From positions 496,001 to 560,000 of the forward strand of contig JAMWFC010000111.1 in the NCBI GenBank assembly GCA_027475525.1: a stretch of 64,000 nucleotides of DNA, written 5' to 3'. The position numbers and the translations under genes were made by a program. Origin of the DNA: Macrolepiota albuminosa (lineage: Eukaryota > Basidiomycota > Agaricomycetes > Agaricales > Agaricaceae). The first letter of the stretch is position 1, and each line of letters begins with the position of its first letter. Below the pieces are notes generated by a model. It worked only from the letters and a program-made list of their open reading frames with translations, was not told where the DNA came from and did no database searches. Shown in pieces: positions 10,665 to 21,293 of this stretch.

Positions 10665-12872
10665 TTAGAAATATTCTCCGTTGATAGTTGCTCTGATCAA
10701 AGCTTCTGCCTGTTTCGATCGTGGCGTGATTGAACACTTGAATGGCACAGGTAAACTAGATAGGCTTAGAACTGAATATTGATATCCAGCTAATTGTTGG
10801 AAACTAACCAAACTATGGCGGACATATATTCATGGGACGGTTCGATAATATTTCCGTCCTTATCACGCGCCTTTTTGATGTCAAAGACAGTAAGGATAGA
10901 AGCAATGGCTATCCACACAGCGGAGAAGGCCATGTGACGTCCAGGACATATCCTAAAGATAAATTAGGTTGAGATGACACGAAGAGGAGGCTCGAACTTG
11001 CCGCCGACCAAATCCAAATGCTGCATGCATCGGGTCCCTCACCTCAGGGTCCAGCTTTCCATCTTTTATAAACCTATCTGGATTGAATTCAAATGGCTGA
11101 GGATAGACCTTCTCGTCATGCAGCATGGCCCTATTTTGATAAGGTCAGGTCGTCAATAGTTATGGTTTAAGTTCTACCAAAGTTACTTACCATGCATTGG
11201 GAACGATGACTGAACCCTTGGGAAGCCTATAACCCATGTATTCGTCATCGACATCGAGAAGGTGCGGGATAGCTACTCAATTACTGATCACGCGGAAGGA
11301 ATACGAATCGAAATCTATCTATTCTCACCGATTGGGGTGATTTCTCTCCATCTTAAAGTCTCTTTTGTAATTGCAGTGATATAAGGCAAGGAATCCTCGT
11401 CGTCAAAGGTCGGGAGCTGGTTAGGACCAATGACTCTGTCGAGCTCTTCCTGTGCCTTTTTGAGCACTGCAGGATTCTCGAGCAAGCCGAGGATGCAAGA
11501 TCCGATAGCTGAAACGGTCTGTCCAATGTGGTCAGGTGATACTTTTTACGTTCGCAACGTGGATATTACGGTGTCTGAGCCAGCTGAGGTGTCGTGATGT
11601 TTCACAGAATGAGATGTGATGTCGTTTTACGAAAGGAATGGAGATCACCTGTGTACATAGTTCCGGCCGTACACTTGATGATGTATTCCTGTAGTTCAAT
11701 ATCGCGTGATTCATCCATATTTCGCAGGCTCCTCAATGCAAAAGACGGGGCAGCGTCTCCGTTCTCCTATACATCATTCAATTCAAGCAAAAGAGAAAAA
11801 AACGAGTAGAAGACAAGAAAAGTTACAATGTTATGCTTAACCGCCTTGTAAGGTATATCAACCATATCCAGCGCGAGTTTGCGCCAATGCCTCGCTTTAC
11901 GCTTGAATCCCGCGAAAGGCATCCAGTCAGGTACCTTTTTGAGAATAGGGACTGAATCTACGAGAAATGCACCCGGAATAGCCGCCTCAAAGAGTGGACG
12001 AACGCCCTTGGCCGCAGTGTCGACATAAATATCGTTCTTTGGCTGTATTTCGAGTCCATATGTCCATCCCATGATGGTCTCGCCCGCCATCCTGGATGGA
12101 ACTTGAGATATTCTGAACAGAAAGGGATGGATAATTCACAAACTGCCGAAGGTTACTGTCTAGGTCATCTGGTGAGGTTAGTAGAGCACGGAGCAGACCA
12201 TGGGTAGCCTTCAACTCGTAAGGGCGGAAATGTATGGCAGCTGTGGCATTCAATTCTTGGTGCAGTAACCGACGGTGTTGACGCCTTCAAAATAATTTTC
12301 TCTACTGTTAAAACTTGTGGGGGATAGGGACTTGTACTCACCAATAGTCACCTAACGCCGGGCTTGACTGATTTTGGACATAAAACGAGCTGGTGGTCTC
12401 ACCATACGGCATCCAGGCGACATTAAAATCCCATCCCATCAACTCATTAATCATTGGCATCCTCATTCTGTGACAAAATCTTATATAGATTCGCACGGAA
12501 CATTGCTAATGGAAGTGCACCTGTTGGAGTATATCGAAGACCTCTTTTCCAACAAATCCACAGCCATTTGGGCATTGTTTAAGACGATTATCGACGTGCC
12601 TACAATGTCAAAATGAATGATATCGGAGCCTTTGAAATGCTATCAGTGTTTACGTCCGATATGCCAAGGCATCATTCACCCAATTTCTTGCACCATTTGT
12701 GATAAGTCATCCATTCGAAGCCTTTTGGTATGTCCAGAAGATTCCCTATGATAGGAAGTTTCCTAGGACCAGGTGGGAGAGGTAATCTTGCAGCAACCCT
12801 GCGTCGCTTGAGGTAGAGATAAAAAGCAACCACAAATGGGATGAAACCTAGGTCAAAGATGATGTTTGCCAT
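10665..12872 (-). CDS. Cytochrome P450 monooxygenase, 13 exons
   Basis: Exons (minus): 12872-12680, 12629-12521, 12467-12403, 12351-12342, 12284-12144, 12091-11827, 11766-11649, 11583-11570, 11518-11329, 11275-11191, 11130-11002, 10952-10809, 10755-10665. They total 517 residues. An N-terminal membrane anchor (about 3-20) is followed by the Pro-rich hinge LPLPPGPRKLPIIGN. Helix I has AGSDTT (301-306), helix K has ETLR (Glu358, Arg361), then FNPDRF. The haem loop FGFGRRICPGRH has the Cys ligand at about 442. The fold resembles basidiomycete P450s often labelled O-methylsterigmatocystin oxidoreductase-like; the substrate is unknown. Two exons are only 10 and 14 nt. The haem motif is split by a GC-AG intron (11001-10953, donor GCAAGT), the only reading that keeps phase. 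Confidence 0.92.
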
Positions 12873-13341
12873 GGGAGTTTTTGCCAGGGCTTAAGTGGAG
12901 AACAGACTCTTTTTCAAGTCTGCGGATATTTCCTTTCGATACCCGCGCGCGATAGTGATGGCGATACGTTTGAACGACACTGCTCATTAGCTTCTCAGGC
13001 GTCCTCTTTCCAGATTTGCTTGAGCCACATGCTTAATTCAACCTTGGTCTCGCCTGATACACGTCAGCAGAGCACTCGTCGCTATGTGGGGTCAACATCG
13101 GTGCGCCATTCCGAGGAAATGTGCGAGGTGGAAATTAACGAGAAGATTGATTCCCGAGTTTACAATGGGTGCAGTCATTTGCCTGATATATAAGGAGCTC
13201 GATGTCGCTTCGGATCTTGTGAAAACTGATTGAGGCTTAAAATTAAGAGCGTTGCTCAAACTATAAGGATATTTAAATCTACTTTTGGAGGAACGCGTTA
13301 TTTGTGTCGGACAAACAATTGACGCGTCCTTCTGACCCACG
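12873..13341. other. Divergent promoter region between P450 and RPN9
   Basis: This 469-bp gap separates two divergent starts. I looked for the yeast-type proteasome element (GGTGGCAAA) and did not find a match. No other element is assigned. Confidence 0.4.
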
Positions 13342-14822
13342 ATGTCAACAACGATGGCAGTCGATGCCCCCAACCCTCCCAAACTCGTCCTAGACGAGTT
13401 CATCACTACCGCTGTCTCTGCCACCCCATCTGCCCTACATCCCTATTTCGAGTCTTTCCGCAGCCTCCACACACGAAAGTCCGTTCCGTCTTATTACCCC
13501 TGGATATTGACCGAAATGGGTTTGCAATTTACAGATTGTGGCATCAACTGACGCAGAAGTTGAAGGCGTTTTTCGATGATGAACAGAGCAAGCCGTACCG
13601 TGTGGACGTGTTCGAACGGTTTGTGAGGGATTTCGAGGGGAAGATAAATCAACTGAGGCTTGTGGAGATGGGTGTCAAGGTGTCGAAGGAGATTGATAGT
13701 GCGTCCCTTTTGACTGCTGATGTTCGACTGAGAGGTCGATCTTGTTTTCGTAAGATCCACAAACGCACTTGCAGTTCTTGACGTCGCTGTTGTCGAGGAT
13801 TAATAAAGAAAAGTCGCAAGAAGCACATGTACTTCTTCTGGCGACGATTGCGCACGCGAAGCTGCTGTATGGTGATTTGGAGGGTACCAAGGTAGACATG
13901 GATGCGGCGTGGAAGATACTGGATACACTCGAAGGCGTGGACAATGGCGTCAATGCGGCGTATTATGGGGTTGCGGCAGATTATTACAAGGTTTGTCTTA
14001 ACTTGATTACTCTCATTCTGAACTCACCGTGTATGTAGGCGCGAGCAGAATATGGACCTTACTATAAGCATTCACTGCTTTACCTTGCATGTGTGGATCC
14101 TGATACGGATATGACGCCTGAGGAGAGGTTGGGAAGGGCGCATGATTTGGGGATATCTGCGTTCCTTGGAGACACTATCTACAACTTTGGCGAGCTAGTG
14201 AGTAGCTGGTCTCTTGTAATGCTTGTTTATCTCAAGGCTTGTCAGCTAATGCATCCAATATTGGATGCTCTAAATGGGACGCCTCATGAGTGGATCAAAA
14301 AATTGCTGTTTACGTTCAACGAGGGCAGCATTGGCAAGTTTGAGGCGCTCGCGCCGCTTTTTCCACAAGTAGTAAGGTTAACATTTATCGAAACTGGCAT
14401 TATTGCTAATGGACCGTAGCCCATTTTGCAAGAGAATTACGCATTCTTACGCCAGAAGATCTGTCTCATGGCGCTTATCGAGTCTGTTTTCAGACGAAGT
14501 GCAAATAACAGGACTATGAGTTTCCAAACGATAGCAGAGGAGACGAGATTGCCCGTCGATGAGGTGGAGCATCTGGTCATGAAGGCTTTGAGGTATAATT
14601 ACACGACTGGTTGTGTGACGCAGGCTGACGGTCTCGGACAGTCTCAAGCTCATTCGTGGTTTTATTGATCAGGTTGAGCAAAAGGCACAAATCAACTGGG
14701 TACAGCCCCGCGTGCTTTCGCGAGAGCAGATTGGGATGCTGTCACAGCGGCTAGGTGACTGGGTAAACAAGCTGAACTTGGTAGAGCAACGGATTGCCCC
14801 AGAAGTGCTTGCAAGTGCTTGA
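13342..14822 (+). CDS. RPN9: 26S proteasome regulatory subunit RPN9 (PSMD13)
   Basis: Seven exons (13342-13478, 13535-13698, 13755-13990, 14039-14197, 14246-14368, 14420-14592, 14642-14822) give 390 residues, the usual length for RPN9 (~390). The protein is a structural subunit of the proteasome lid. Recognisable blocks are LHPYFESFRSLHTRKLWHQL, THLQFLTSLLSRI, DLEGTKVDMDAAWKILD, AAYYGVAADYYKARAEYGPY and the C-terminal PCI/winged-helix part: MALIESVFRR, TMSFQTIAEETRLPVDEVEH, LIRGFIDQVEQKAQINWVQP. The end (WVNKLNLVEQRIAPEV) matches the terminal helix. All introns are GT-AG and phases close. The gene is convergent with uS8m, whose stop lies 139 bp away. Confidence 0.95.
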
Positions 14823-14961
14823 ACATAGATGAGAGCAGTTTTTGCTAGTCCTGTGGTTGTGCAATGCATTACAGATTAGTAGAATGTAGTAGTAGCGATT
14901 TTTTCTGTACGAAGACATCATTATAGTGCCGAAAATGTGCGGATGAAAATACTGACTGGTG

Positions 14962-15426
14962 TCACCGCGCGCGACAGATGACTTCTCCTGCCAGACCCAT
15001 TTGTAATGCCTCGCGGGCTTCTAGCCACTCGTTCTCCCTGTCTTTTGTACGCACAACAGCAACCTCTCCCATGCCCAGAGGCTTGACCTGCTGTGCTCTG
15101 CGACCTGAGCATATTAGACGGAGCTCGGTGAGGTTCATGAAGATGCGTTTGCTGGGTTTGCTGACGAGTTCCATGTGGTTGAGGACGGGTCGCTCATCGC
15201 GGTACTTGAGGTCGGCCCATATTCTGCGCTGGGCGTCGCCTGCTGCGTGGAACTCGACCGGGTCGGGGGCGGCGATGGTGCCGCGGGCGATGCTGGAGAC
15301 AAAGCCTGCACGGAGGAGGATGGAGAGGATGCCGAGGTTCTGGGTGGTGTGGTCGACGACGACCTTCTGGTGGCGAGCACGGAATGCGTTCTGGAGATGC
15401 GCACAGAGGTTGTACGGGAGAACCAT
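14962..15426 (-). CDS. MRPS8: Mitochondrial small-subunit ribosomal protein uS8m (MRPS8)
   Basis: An intronless frame of 154 residues starts at ATG 15426-15424 (MVLPYNLCAHLQNAFRARHQ). The middle, QNLGILSILLRAGFVSSIARG, matches the helix-strand core of bacterial S8. The C-terminal MGEVAVVRTKDRENEWLEAREALQ and GLAGEVICRAR match the conserved 'T-D-R-E-A...GGE-(L/V)-C' end. S8 binds helix 21 of small-subunit rRNA early in assembly, here in the mitochondrial matrix. The frame stays open upstream to another ATG at 15519, but that would add 31 residues without S8 similarity and overlap the next gene, so the shorter form is chosen. It is head-to-head with the VHS-GAT gene, 31 bp between start codons. 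Confidence 0.9.
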   Translation of the reverse strand: MVLPYNLCAHLQNAFRARHQKVVVDHTTQNLGILSILLRAGFVSSIARGTIAAPDPVEFHAAGDAQRRIWADLKYRDERPVLNHMELVSKPSKRIFMNLTELRLICSGRRAQQVKPLGMGEVAVVRTKDRENEWLEAREALQMGLAGEVICRAR

Positions 15427-15457
15427 GGTCGGCGTGTGACATGTCACGCCACGCACG

Positions 15458-17059
15458 ATGTTGTCCAGTCCGACGACGACGAGCAGCTGGTTGAGGGCGT
15501 CGCCGCTCGAGCTGCTCATCACCCGCGCCTGCGACCCCGCCCTCCACGAGCCAAACTATGCTGTTCATCTCCAGGTCGCCGAGTACATCAATTCCAAGAA
15601 GGCAAACACTCCCCGTGAAGCAGCCATCGCCGTCGCTCGTCTCGCCAACCACCGCAATCCCCACATCGCAATCCTCGCTCTCGCCCTCCTTGATTCTCTT
15701 GTGTCGCAGTGTGGCTACCCATTTCACCTCCAAGTCTCTACCAAAGAGTTCCTCAATGAACTCGTGCGACGCTTTCCCGAACGCCCCCCTCCCTTCCCCG
15801 GTCCTGTTATGTCCCGTATTCTTGAGCTCATACACACCTGGAAGAACACCATATGTGTAGAGTCGAGGTGGAAAGAGGACCTTGGAAACATCAGAGACAT
15901 GCACAGACTCCTGACCTTCAAAGGTTATCGATTCAGGGAAGTCAACCGCCATCAGTCACCCGGCGATGCCACCGCAGTGAGTTTGACGCGATACTCCTCC
16001 AAGCCCACGTTTGACCGCGTCATAGAACTTAAAATCGGCGGAAGAACTGGAGGAGGAAGACCGCGAAGCGCAGTCAGCGAAACTACAGGAACTCATACGA
16101 CGTGGAACACCGCGTGACCTAGCTGCCGCACAAGAGCTCATGAAGTCTCTTGCTGGTGCGAATCCCGATGCCAAGCCCGACTACCGCACCCAAGCCCTCA
16201 CCGAACTCAACAAACTGGAACAAAAGGTCATCTTGTTGAATGAAATGCTCGATAATGTCGATACACAGCGAGGCGAGCAGTTTGCGAAGGGCGATGCTTA
16301 TGATGTGCGTGTTTCTTCACAGCCCAAGTATTGTCTCATCTTCCAGCAGCAAGTATCCTCCATTCTTACATCTGCACGACCCAAACTACAGAAATGGATC
16401 TCGGACGCGCAAACCGACGACCCAGAGTCTCTCGGTCAGTTGCTATCGACTTGCGTCGTGACACTTACTTGTTTGACACATATATAGATACCTTCCTTCA
16501 GATCAACGACCAGATCAACACCGTCCTCAGCCGCTATGAGGCATTCAAAAGGGGCGACTATGCAACAGCATCAAATCCTATACCCGCCGAATTAGCTGGA
16601 AGCGCCGCCAACGGCCTCTCTCTTATCGACTTTGACGACAGTTCCTCGTCTGCTCCAAATCCTGGCACAGGGATCAACGATCTCAATGACCTCTTTTCTT
16701 CCCCCGCTCCTGTTGCGCCTGTACCACAACCAGCTGCGGCTGCAAATGGCTTCGGCATGAGTCTACTTATGGGCAGTGGTGTCGGGGCACCAAGTATAGC
16801 ACGGCCAACCATGACGCCCCCGACATTGACTGCCACCCCACCGGCAGCTATCATGTTGCCCAGCACTCCTGGAGCCAACAATCACCAGCAGCAGCGTCCC
16901 ATGCCTAATTATCTTGGTGGAAACGGTTTGACGACGAGAACTGCCATATCACAGCCTCAGAAACCCCAGGCGCCGGCGCCAACATCGAGTGTGACTCCAA
17001 CCTCAAACTCTGCGCCGCAGGGTAAAGATCCATTTGCTGATTTGGTTGGACTCTTTTGA
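15458..17059 (+). CDS. VHS-GAT domain clathrin adaptor, GGA-like without a C-terminal ear
   Basis: Four exons (15458-15976, 16026-16304, 16347-16434, 16488-17059) give 485 residues. Residues ~15-150 form a VHS domain (LELLITRACDP, HLQVAEYINSKKA, AARLANHRNPH-like core, SLVSQCGYPFHLQV), which reads cargo sorting signals. Residues ~180-300 form a GAT three-helix region (KLQELIRRGTPRDLAAAQEL, LNEMLDNVD, LQINDQINTVLSRYEAF) that in GGA proteins binds Arf-GTP and ubiquitin. The low-complexity tail has a clathrin-box match LIDFD (341-345) and ends with KDPFADLVGLF. No gamma-adaptin ear is visible before the stop. It probably acts at the trans-Golgi network or endosomes. Exon 3 could begin at 16347 or 16350 (tandem AG). 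Confidence 0.88.
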
Positions 17060-17176
17060 GTTGAGTGTACGTAGGCAATGTAAGATATGTACGGAAGAAA
17101 TATATCGGGTTATTTATAGTTGAATTTCCCACGGCTCTTCTTACTCAAGACCCTTTCCTAATACTTCGTACCTTTA

Positions 17177-19278
17177 ATGGTCACACAGGTCGCGACAGCG
17201 GTGAATGGTGTTGTGGAGAAGCAGGGTGTGAAGATTCGTTCAAAGAATCAGCTGAGGAGGCTCAAGGCAAAGCGGAAAAAGGCAGAGGTCGACACGGTGC
17301 GTGAATCTATTTTGTATGGGTTGTTTCATTTGTATTGAGTGCAATCGTGCAGAACGCGCCCGAGAACACCAGTCCGAAGAAAGTTAATGCGGAAAATTCT
17401 AACTTCGTGTACGTCTCTGAGCAATTTGAGCTCAGTGACTCTGCCCTTGAAGCCTTCTCCGACGTATTTGCTCGCTTTCAGCTTCCTCCAGATGAGAATA
17501 CAGTGCGTATCTACCCTTTCATTCATCGGATCCAGTGTTATAAAAACCTATCCATAGGGTGAAAAAACTTCAGTACCGTCAAAAGGCGAAGTTATCTACT
17601 CGGACGACGACATGGAATCCGGGGAAGATTCTGACGAAGAGAAGAAGCCGCTCTCAAAGAAAAAACAACGCAAGTTGGCGAGGCTTACGGTTGCGGAGCT
17701 GAAGCAGCTCGTCAAGAAACCGGAAGTCGTCGAATGGACGGACGTCACTGCTGCCGACCCCCGGCTTCTTCTCCACCTCAAAAGCTATCGCAACACGGTT
17801 CCAATCCCCATCCACTGGAGTGCAAAAAGGGATTATTTGCAGGGCAAGCGTGGTATTGAGAAGCCTCCATTTCAGCTTCCTGCGTATATTGCAGACACGG
17901 GCATCGCGACCATGCGGGATGCGGTCAAGGAAAAGGAGGCAAATATGTCGTTAAAGGCCAAGACACGCGAGAGAGTGCAGCCAAAAATGGGGAAAATTGA
18001 CATTGATTATCAGAAACTGCACGATGCGTTCTTCAAATTCCAGACAAAGCCCCCGGTTACGGGTTTTGGAGAGATGTTAGTCACTTTGGCTTAGCTCTTT
18101 TTTGACTGAAAGGCTTTTTCCATCTAGGTATTATGAGGGCAAGGAGTTTGAGACGTCCCTCAAGGAGAAGAGACCGGGAGATTTGTCGCCTGAACTTGTC
18201 GAGGCGCTGTCGATTCCTCCGCTCGCCCCGCCACCTTGGTTGATCAGCATGCAGCGGTTCGGTCCACCACCAAGTTATCCAACACTCAGAATACCGGGGC
18301 TGAATTGCCCAATCCCTGAAGGGTTTGTGCCAAGTTTTCTTGTTACACGTTCGATCGTTCAAGGTTGCACTTTTCAGAGCACAATGGGGTTTCCACCCCG
18401 GTGGATGGGGAAAGCCACCGCTTGATGAATATAACCGGCCTCTGTACGGTGATGTCTTTGGCGTTTTACCAAAAGCTACAGACTCGGGGGTCAGTTGTGT
18501 TCATTCGTCTTTTTACTGTTTGTATCTCAAATGTAATGATGTAGGCGGGAGAACCAATTGACAAAAACACTTGGGGAGAACTTGAACCAGAAGAAGGTAT
18601 CTACGCTTTTCTTTCATCCTGCAGATCTGATTCAATTATTTCTGTTGCAGAGGAAGAGGAAGAGGAGAGTGAGTCGGAAGAGGAAGAGGAAGAAGAAGTC
18701 GAACCTACACCTGCTGACGGACTCCAAACACCATCGGGTATGGAAACGCCTTCGGGCATGGCCAGTGTTGTCTCCACTGTTGCGGGCGGCCTTGAAACTC
18801 CCGACTTCTTGGAACTACGTAAGGGCCGTACAATTCAGGAAGCGGTGGACACTGGTCCGCGCAGCCTTTACCAGGTCGTTCCCGAAAAGCAGACATCAGT
18901 TCGGGGGCTTATGGGCAGCGAAAGGGGATACGATGTCAGCGCCGTCTCGGGTGCGCCTTTACCTGTTCTTGGTGACGAACGAGGGACAAAGGTCAGTGTC
19001 TTGCTTTGCTTTGAATGGCATTGGAGATTGACAACAATCTTGGGGTATTGCAGCGCAAGGCCAACGGTGTGGATGTATCAATCGATGCGAGCGAACTTGA
19101 AGGTTTGACCGAAGAAGAGCTCCGCCGAAAGTATGACACTTATTCTCGTGGCTCCGCGGGTGTACCTGGAGGGAATAGGGAAGATTTCTCAGATATGGTT
19201 GCAAAGGAAATGGCGAAGAAGAAACAGAAGATGGAGAGAGAGCGCGACTCGAAAAAGGGGAAGGACTATAAATTCTAG
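17177..19278 (+). CDS. CUS1: Splicing factor 3B subunit 2 (SF3B145/CUS1)
   Basis: Eight exons (17177-17296, 17353-17502, 17558-18075, 18128-18322, 18378-18489, 18545-18596, 18651-18991, 19054-19278) give 570 residues. The N-terminus has a Lys/Arg-rich helix (IRSKNQLRRLKAKRKK), then FVYVSEQFELSD. The DUF382 region holds VVEWTDVTAADPRLLLHLKS, NTVPIPIHWSAKRDYLQGKR and FQLPAYIADTGI. The PSP domain follows with MYYEGKEFETSLKEKRPGDL, PPLAPPPWLISMQRFGPPPS and YPTLRIPGLNCPIPEGAQWG. A polyglutamate tract sits near 390-405. The tail is Lys-rich. The protein is part of the U2 snRNP SF3b complex that holds the branch-site duplex and contacts SF3B4/Hsh49. Start 17177 is the first ATG of a reading frame that matches the family; a further upstream exon is not excluded. 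Confidence 0.93.
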
Positions 19279-19596
19279 ATATTGAATTTTTTTTGTGTAC
19301 TTTTATGAACGCTTTATATTTAACAACATTGAGTCTTTAGGCAAACTATTCACAGGACAAGGAGAGAGAGATTATGTTAACGTTACAGTCTGTTTTGACT
19401 GATCGTTTCCATCCGTTGAATGCCAAATGCTCAGGCCCTTTCTGATTGTAATGCAAGGTCTCTGTAATCGGATATGCCGCAGGACTGTTGAGATCGATAC
19501 CAGCAAGCCAATGCTGTAGCAAAACACATGTGGAGATGATCCAAGGTTCTGAACGTTCCTTGGAGTGACCGTGACGATGCGTCACGCAGGTACCCC
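19279..19596. other. Intergenic spacer between CUS1 and DBR1
   Basis: The spacer is 318 bp, with both neighbours on the plus strand. It must contain the CUS1 3' UTR and DBR1 promoter. No further feature is seen. Confidence 0.4.
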
Positions 19597-21293
19597 ATGA
19601 AGGTACTAGTCCCTTTGTCCTCGCGGACTAAGCTCACATAGACCATGCCTCTCAGATCGCAATACAGGGATGTTGTCACGGAGAATTGGATGCCATCTAT
19701 AACCATATCGCAGATCTCGAGAAACAGAATGGTTACAAGGTGGATCTTCTGCTGATTTGTGGCGACTTTCAAGCTATGCGGAACTGGTCTGATCTCGCAG
19801 TCATGGCTGCTCCTGATAAATATAAAGAGATAAAGGACTTTCACAAGTAGGTGAGGTCGCATCCCTTTGCAAGGTCTAGTTTGATAGCTTGTGTGAAACA
19901 GATACTACTCTGGTGCAAGCCAGGCTCCGATTTTAACAATTGTGATAGGTGGAAATCATGAAGCCTCAAACTATCTTTGGGAGTTGTGCGTCCTTGGCAT
20001 TCTTCTGCGTTTGTTCCTGTAATTGAACTTTGGCTTGCTTCAAGGTATTACGGCGGGTGGCTTGCGCACAATATCTACTTCCTTGGGTATGCTGGAAGTG
20101 TGATAGTGAACGGTCTTCGTATTTCTGGTGTTTCGGGTATCTATAAGGATCATGATTTTCGTCTCGGTGAGTTCCATCGTATCAACCACTTTCACCCTTC
20201 CAATGTTCCGTAGGTTATTGCGAAAAGCTTCCCTATGACAAGAGTGCGCAGCGGAGCATCTATCACATTCGAGAATATTGTGTACGAAAATTATCACTTG
20301 TAGGTCTTTATAAGTTTATCGCTCAGTACGTTTCTTTAACTCTTACGTAGCTTCCGCAACCGGACATCTTTATTTCGCATGACTGGCCGCAATCAATCGA
20401 GCACTACGGTGATTTACGAGGATTAATTCGACGCAAAAGGCATTTCAAGGCCGACATTGATGCCGGGCGTCTAGGATCGCCACCACTTATGGGCTTGTTG
20501 AAAACTCTCAAACCCAAACGGTGGTTTTCAGCGCACTTGCACACACGCTTTGAGGCGACAGTGCGACACGACGATTCAGGAAGGACAGACAACGAATTTG
20601 GAGCGTCGACAATGACAAATCCAGACGAGATTGCGATTGAGGATATTTCGAAAAAAGCAGCCAACATATCTAAGACCAATCCTGATGAGATCACTCTTTC
20701 GGACGAGGAGCAAGATGTGCAGCCACTGCCTCCAATGGCATCAGTAACAAAGTTCCTCGCTCTTGATAAGTGTCTTCCTAGCCGTCGATTTCTTGAGGTA
20801 AATTTTTAACTTGATAACATTCGTCATTGACCCAAGATTAACAGGTGGTTGACATATCTACAGCTGATCAGGTCAACTCATCTTTCTCTGCAGAGCCAAC
20901 ACTCTCATTTGATCCTGTTTGGCTTGCTATTACACGTGCCTTCCACCCAAATTTATCTGTTTCTTGCATGCAACCCGCATTCCCGTCTGAAGCTCGTGCT
21001 CGTGCTCTAGTAGCACAGGAATTGGAGTGGGTTAATGAGCATGTGCCTCAGAAACTTGATGGTGGCTGGGCAATCTTGGATTGTCAGAGATTTGTTGCGA
21101 CTGCACCATCAATAGATCCATTGGAGTCTGGAAGAATCAAAGATGGCACACTACAACGCAAGTATTTTGCTCGACAGATGATGTTGTACTGACACAATAC
21201 CATATAGCACCATCCTATACAAATCCACAAACAGAGGCATTTTGTGCATTATTACAAGTCATGAACAAAATAAATCCTCCCTCCACTCCTTAG
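19597..21293 (+). CDS. DBR1: RNA lariat debranching enzyme
   Basis: Eight exons (19597-19602, 19656-19846, 19902-19985, 20045-20166, 20214-20299, 20351-20797, 20845-21157, 21208-21293) give 444 residues. DBR1 hydrolyses the 2'-5' phosphodiester bond of excised intron lariats in the nucleus. Metallophosphatase motifs are in place: [13 protein letters not shown] (Asp39), IGGNHEAS (Asn84-His85), ISHDWP and [10 protein letters not shown]. The C-terminal DBR1 domain follows: [48 protein letters not shown]. The first coding exon is just ATG AAG. The last intron (21158-21207) uses a GC donor (GCAAGT). With it the end reads [12 protein letters not shown] as expected; a GT donor four bases downstream would put this segment out of frame. 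Confidence 0.92.

Noticed and set aside
10999..11021. A 22-bp GT-AG intron before the P450 haem exon
   Set aside because: Too short to splice; reading through it gives the expected VRDPMHAAFGFG.
15194..15952. 252-codon minus-strand open frame over the VHS-GAT gene
   Set aside because: It lies antisense to a well-supported VHS exon and partly over uS8m in another frame; the content is low-complexity Arg/Pro with no family.
21163..21293. A frameshift at the DBR1 C-terminus
   Set aside because: The apparent shift disappears when the GC donor at 21158 is used; the result matches the family ending exactly.
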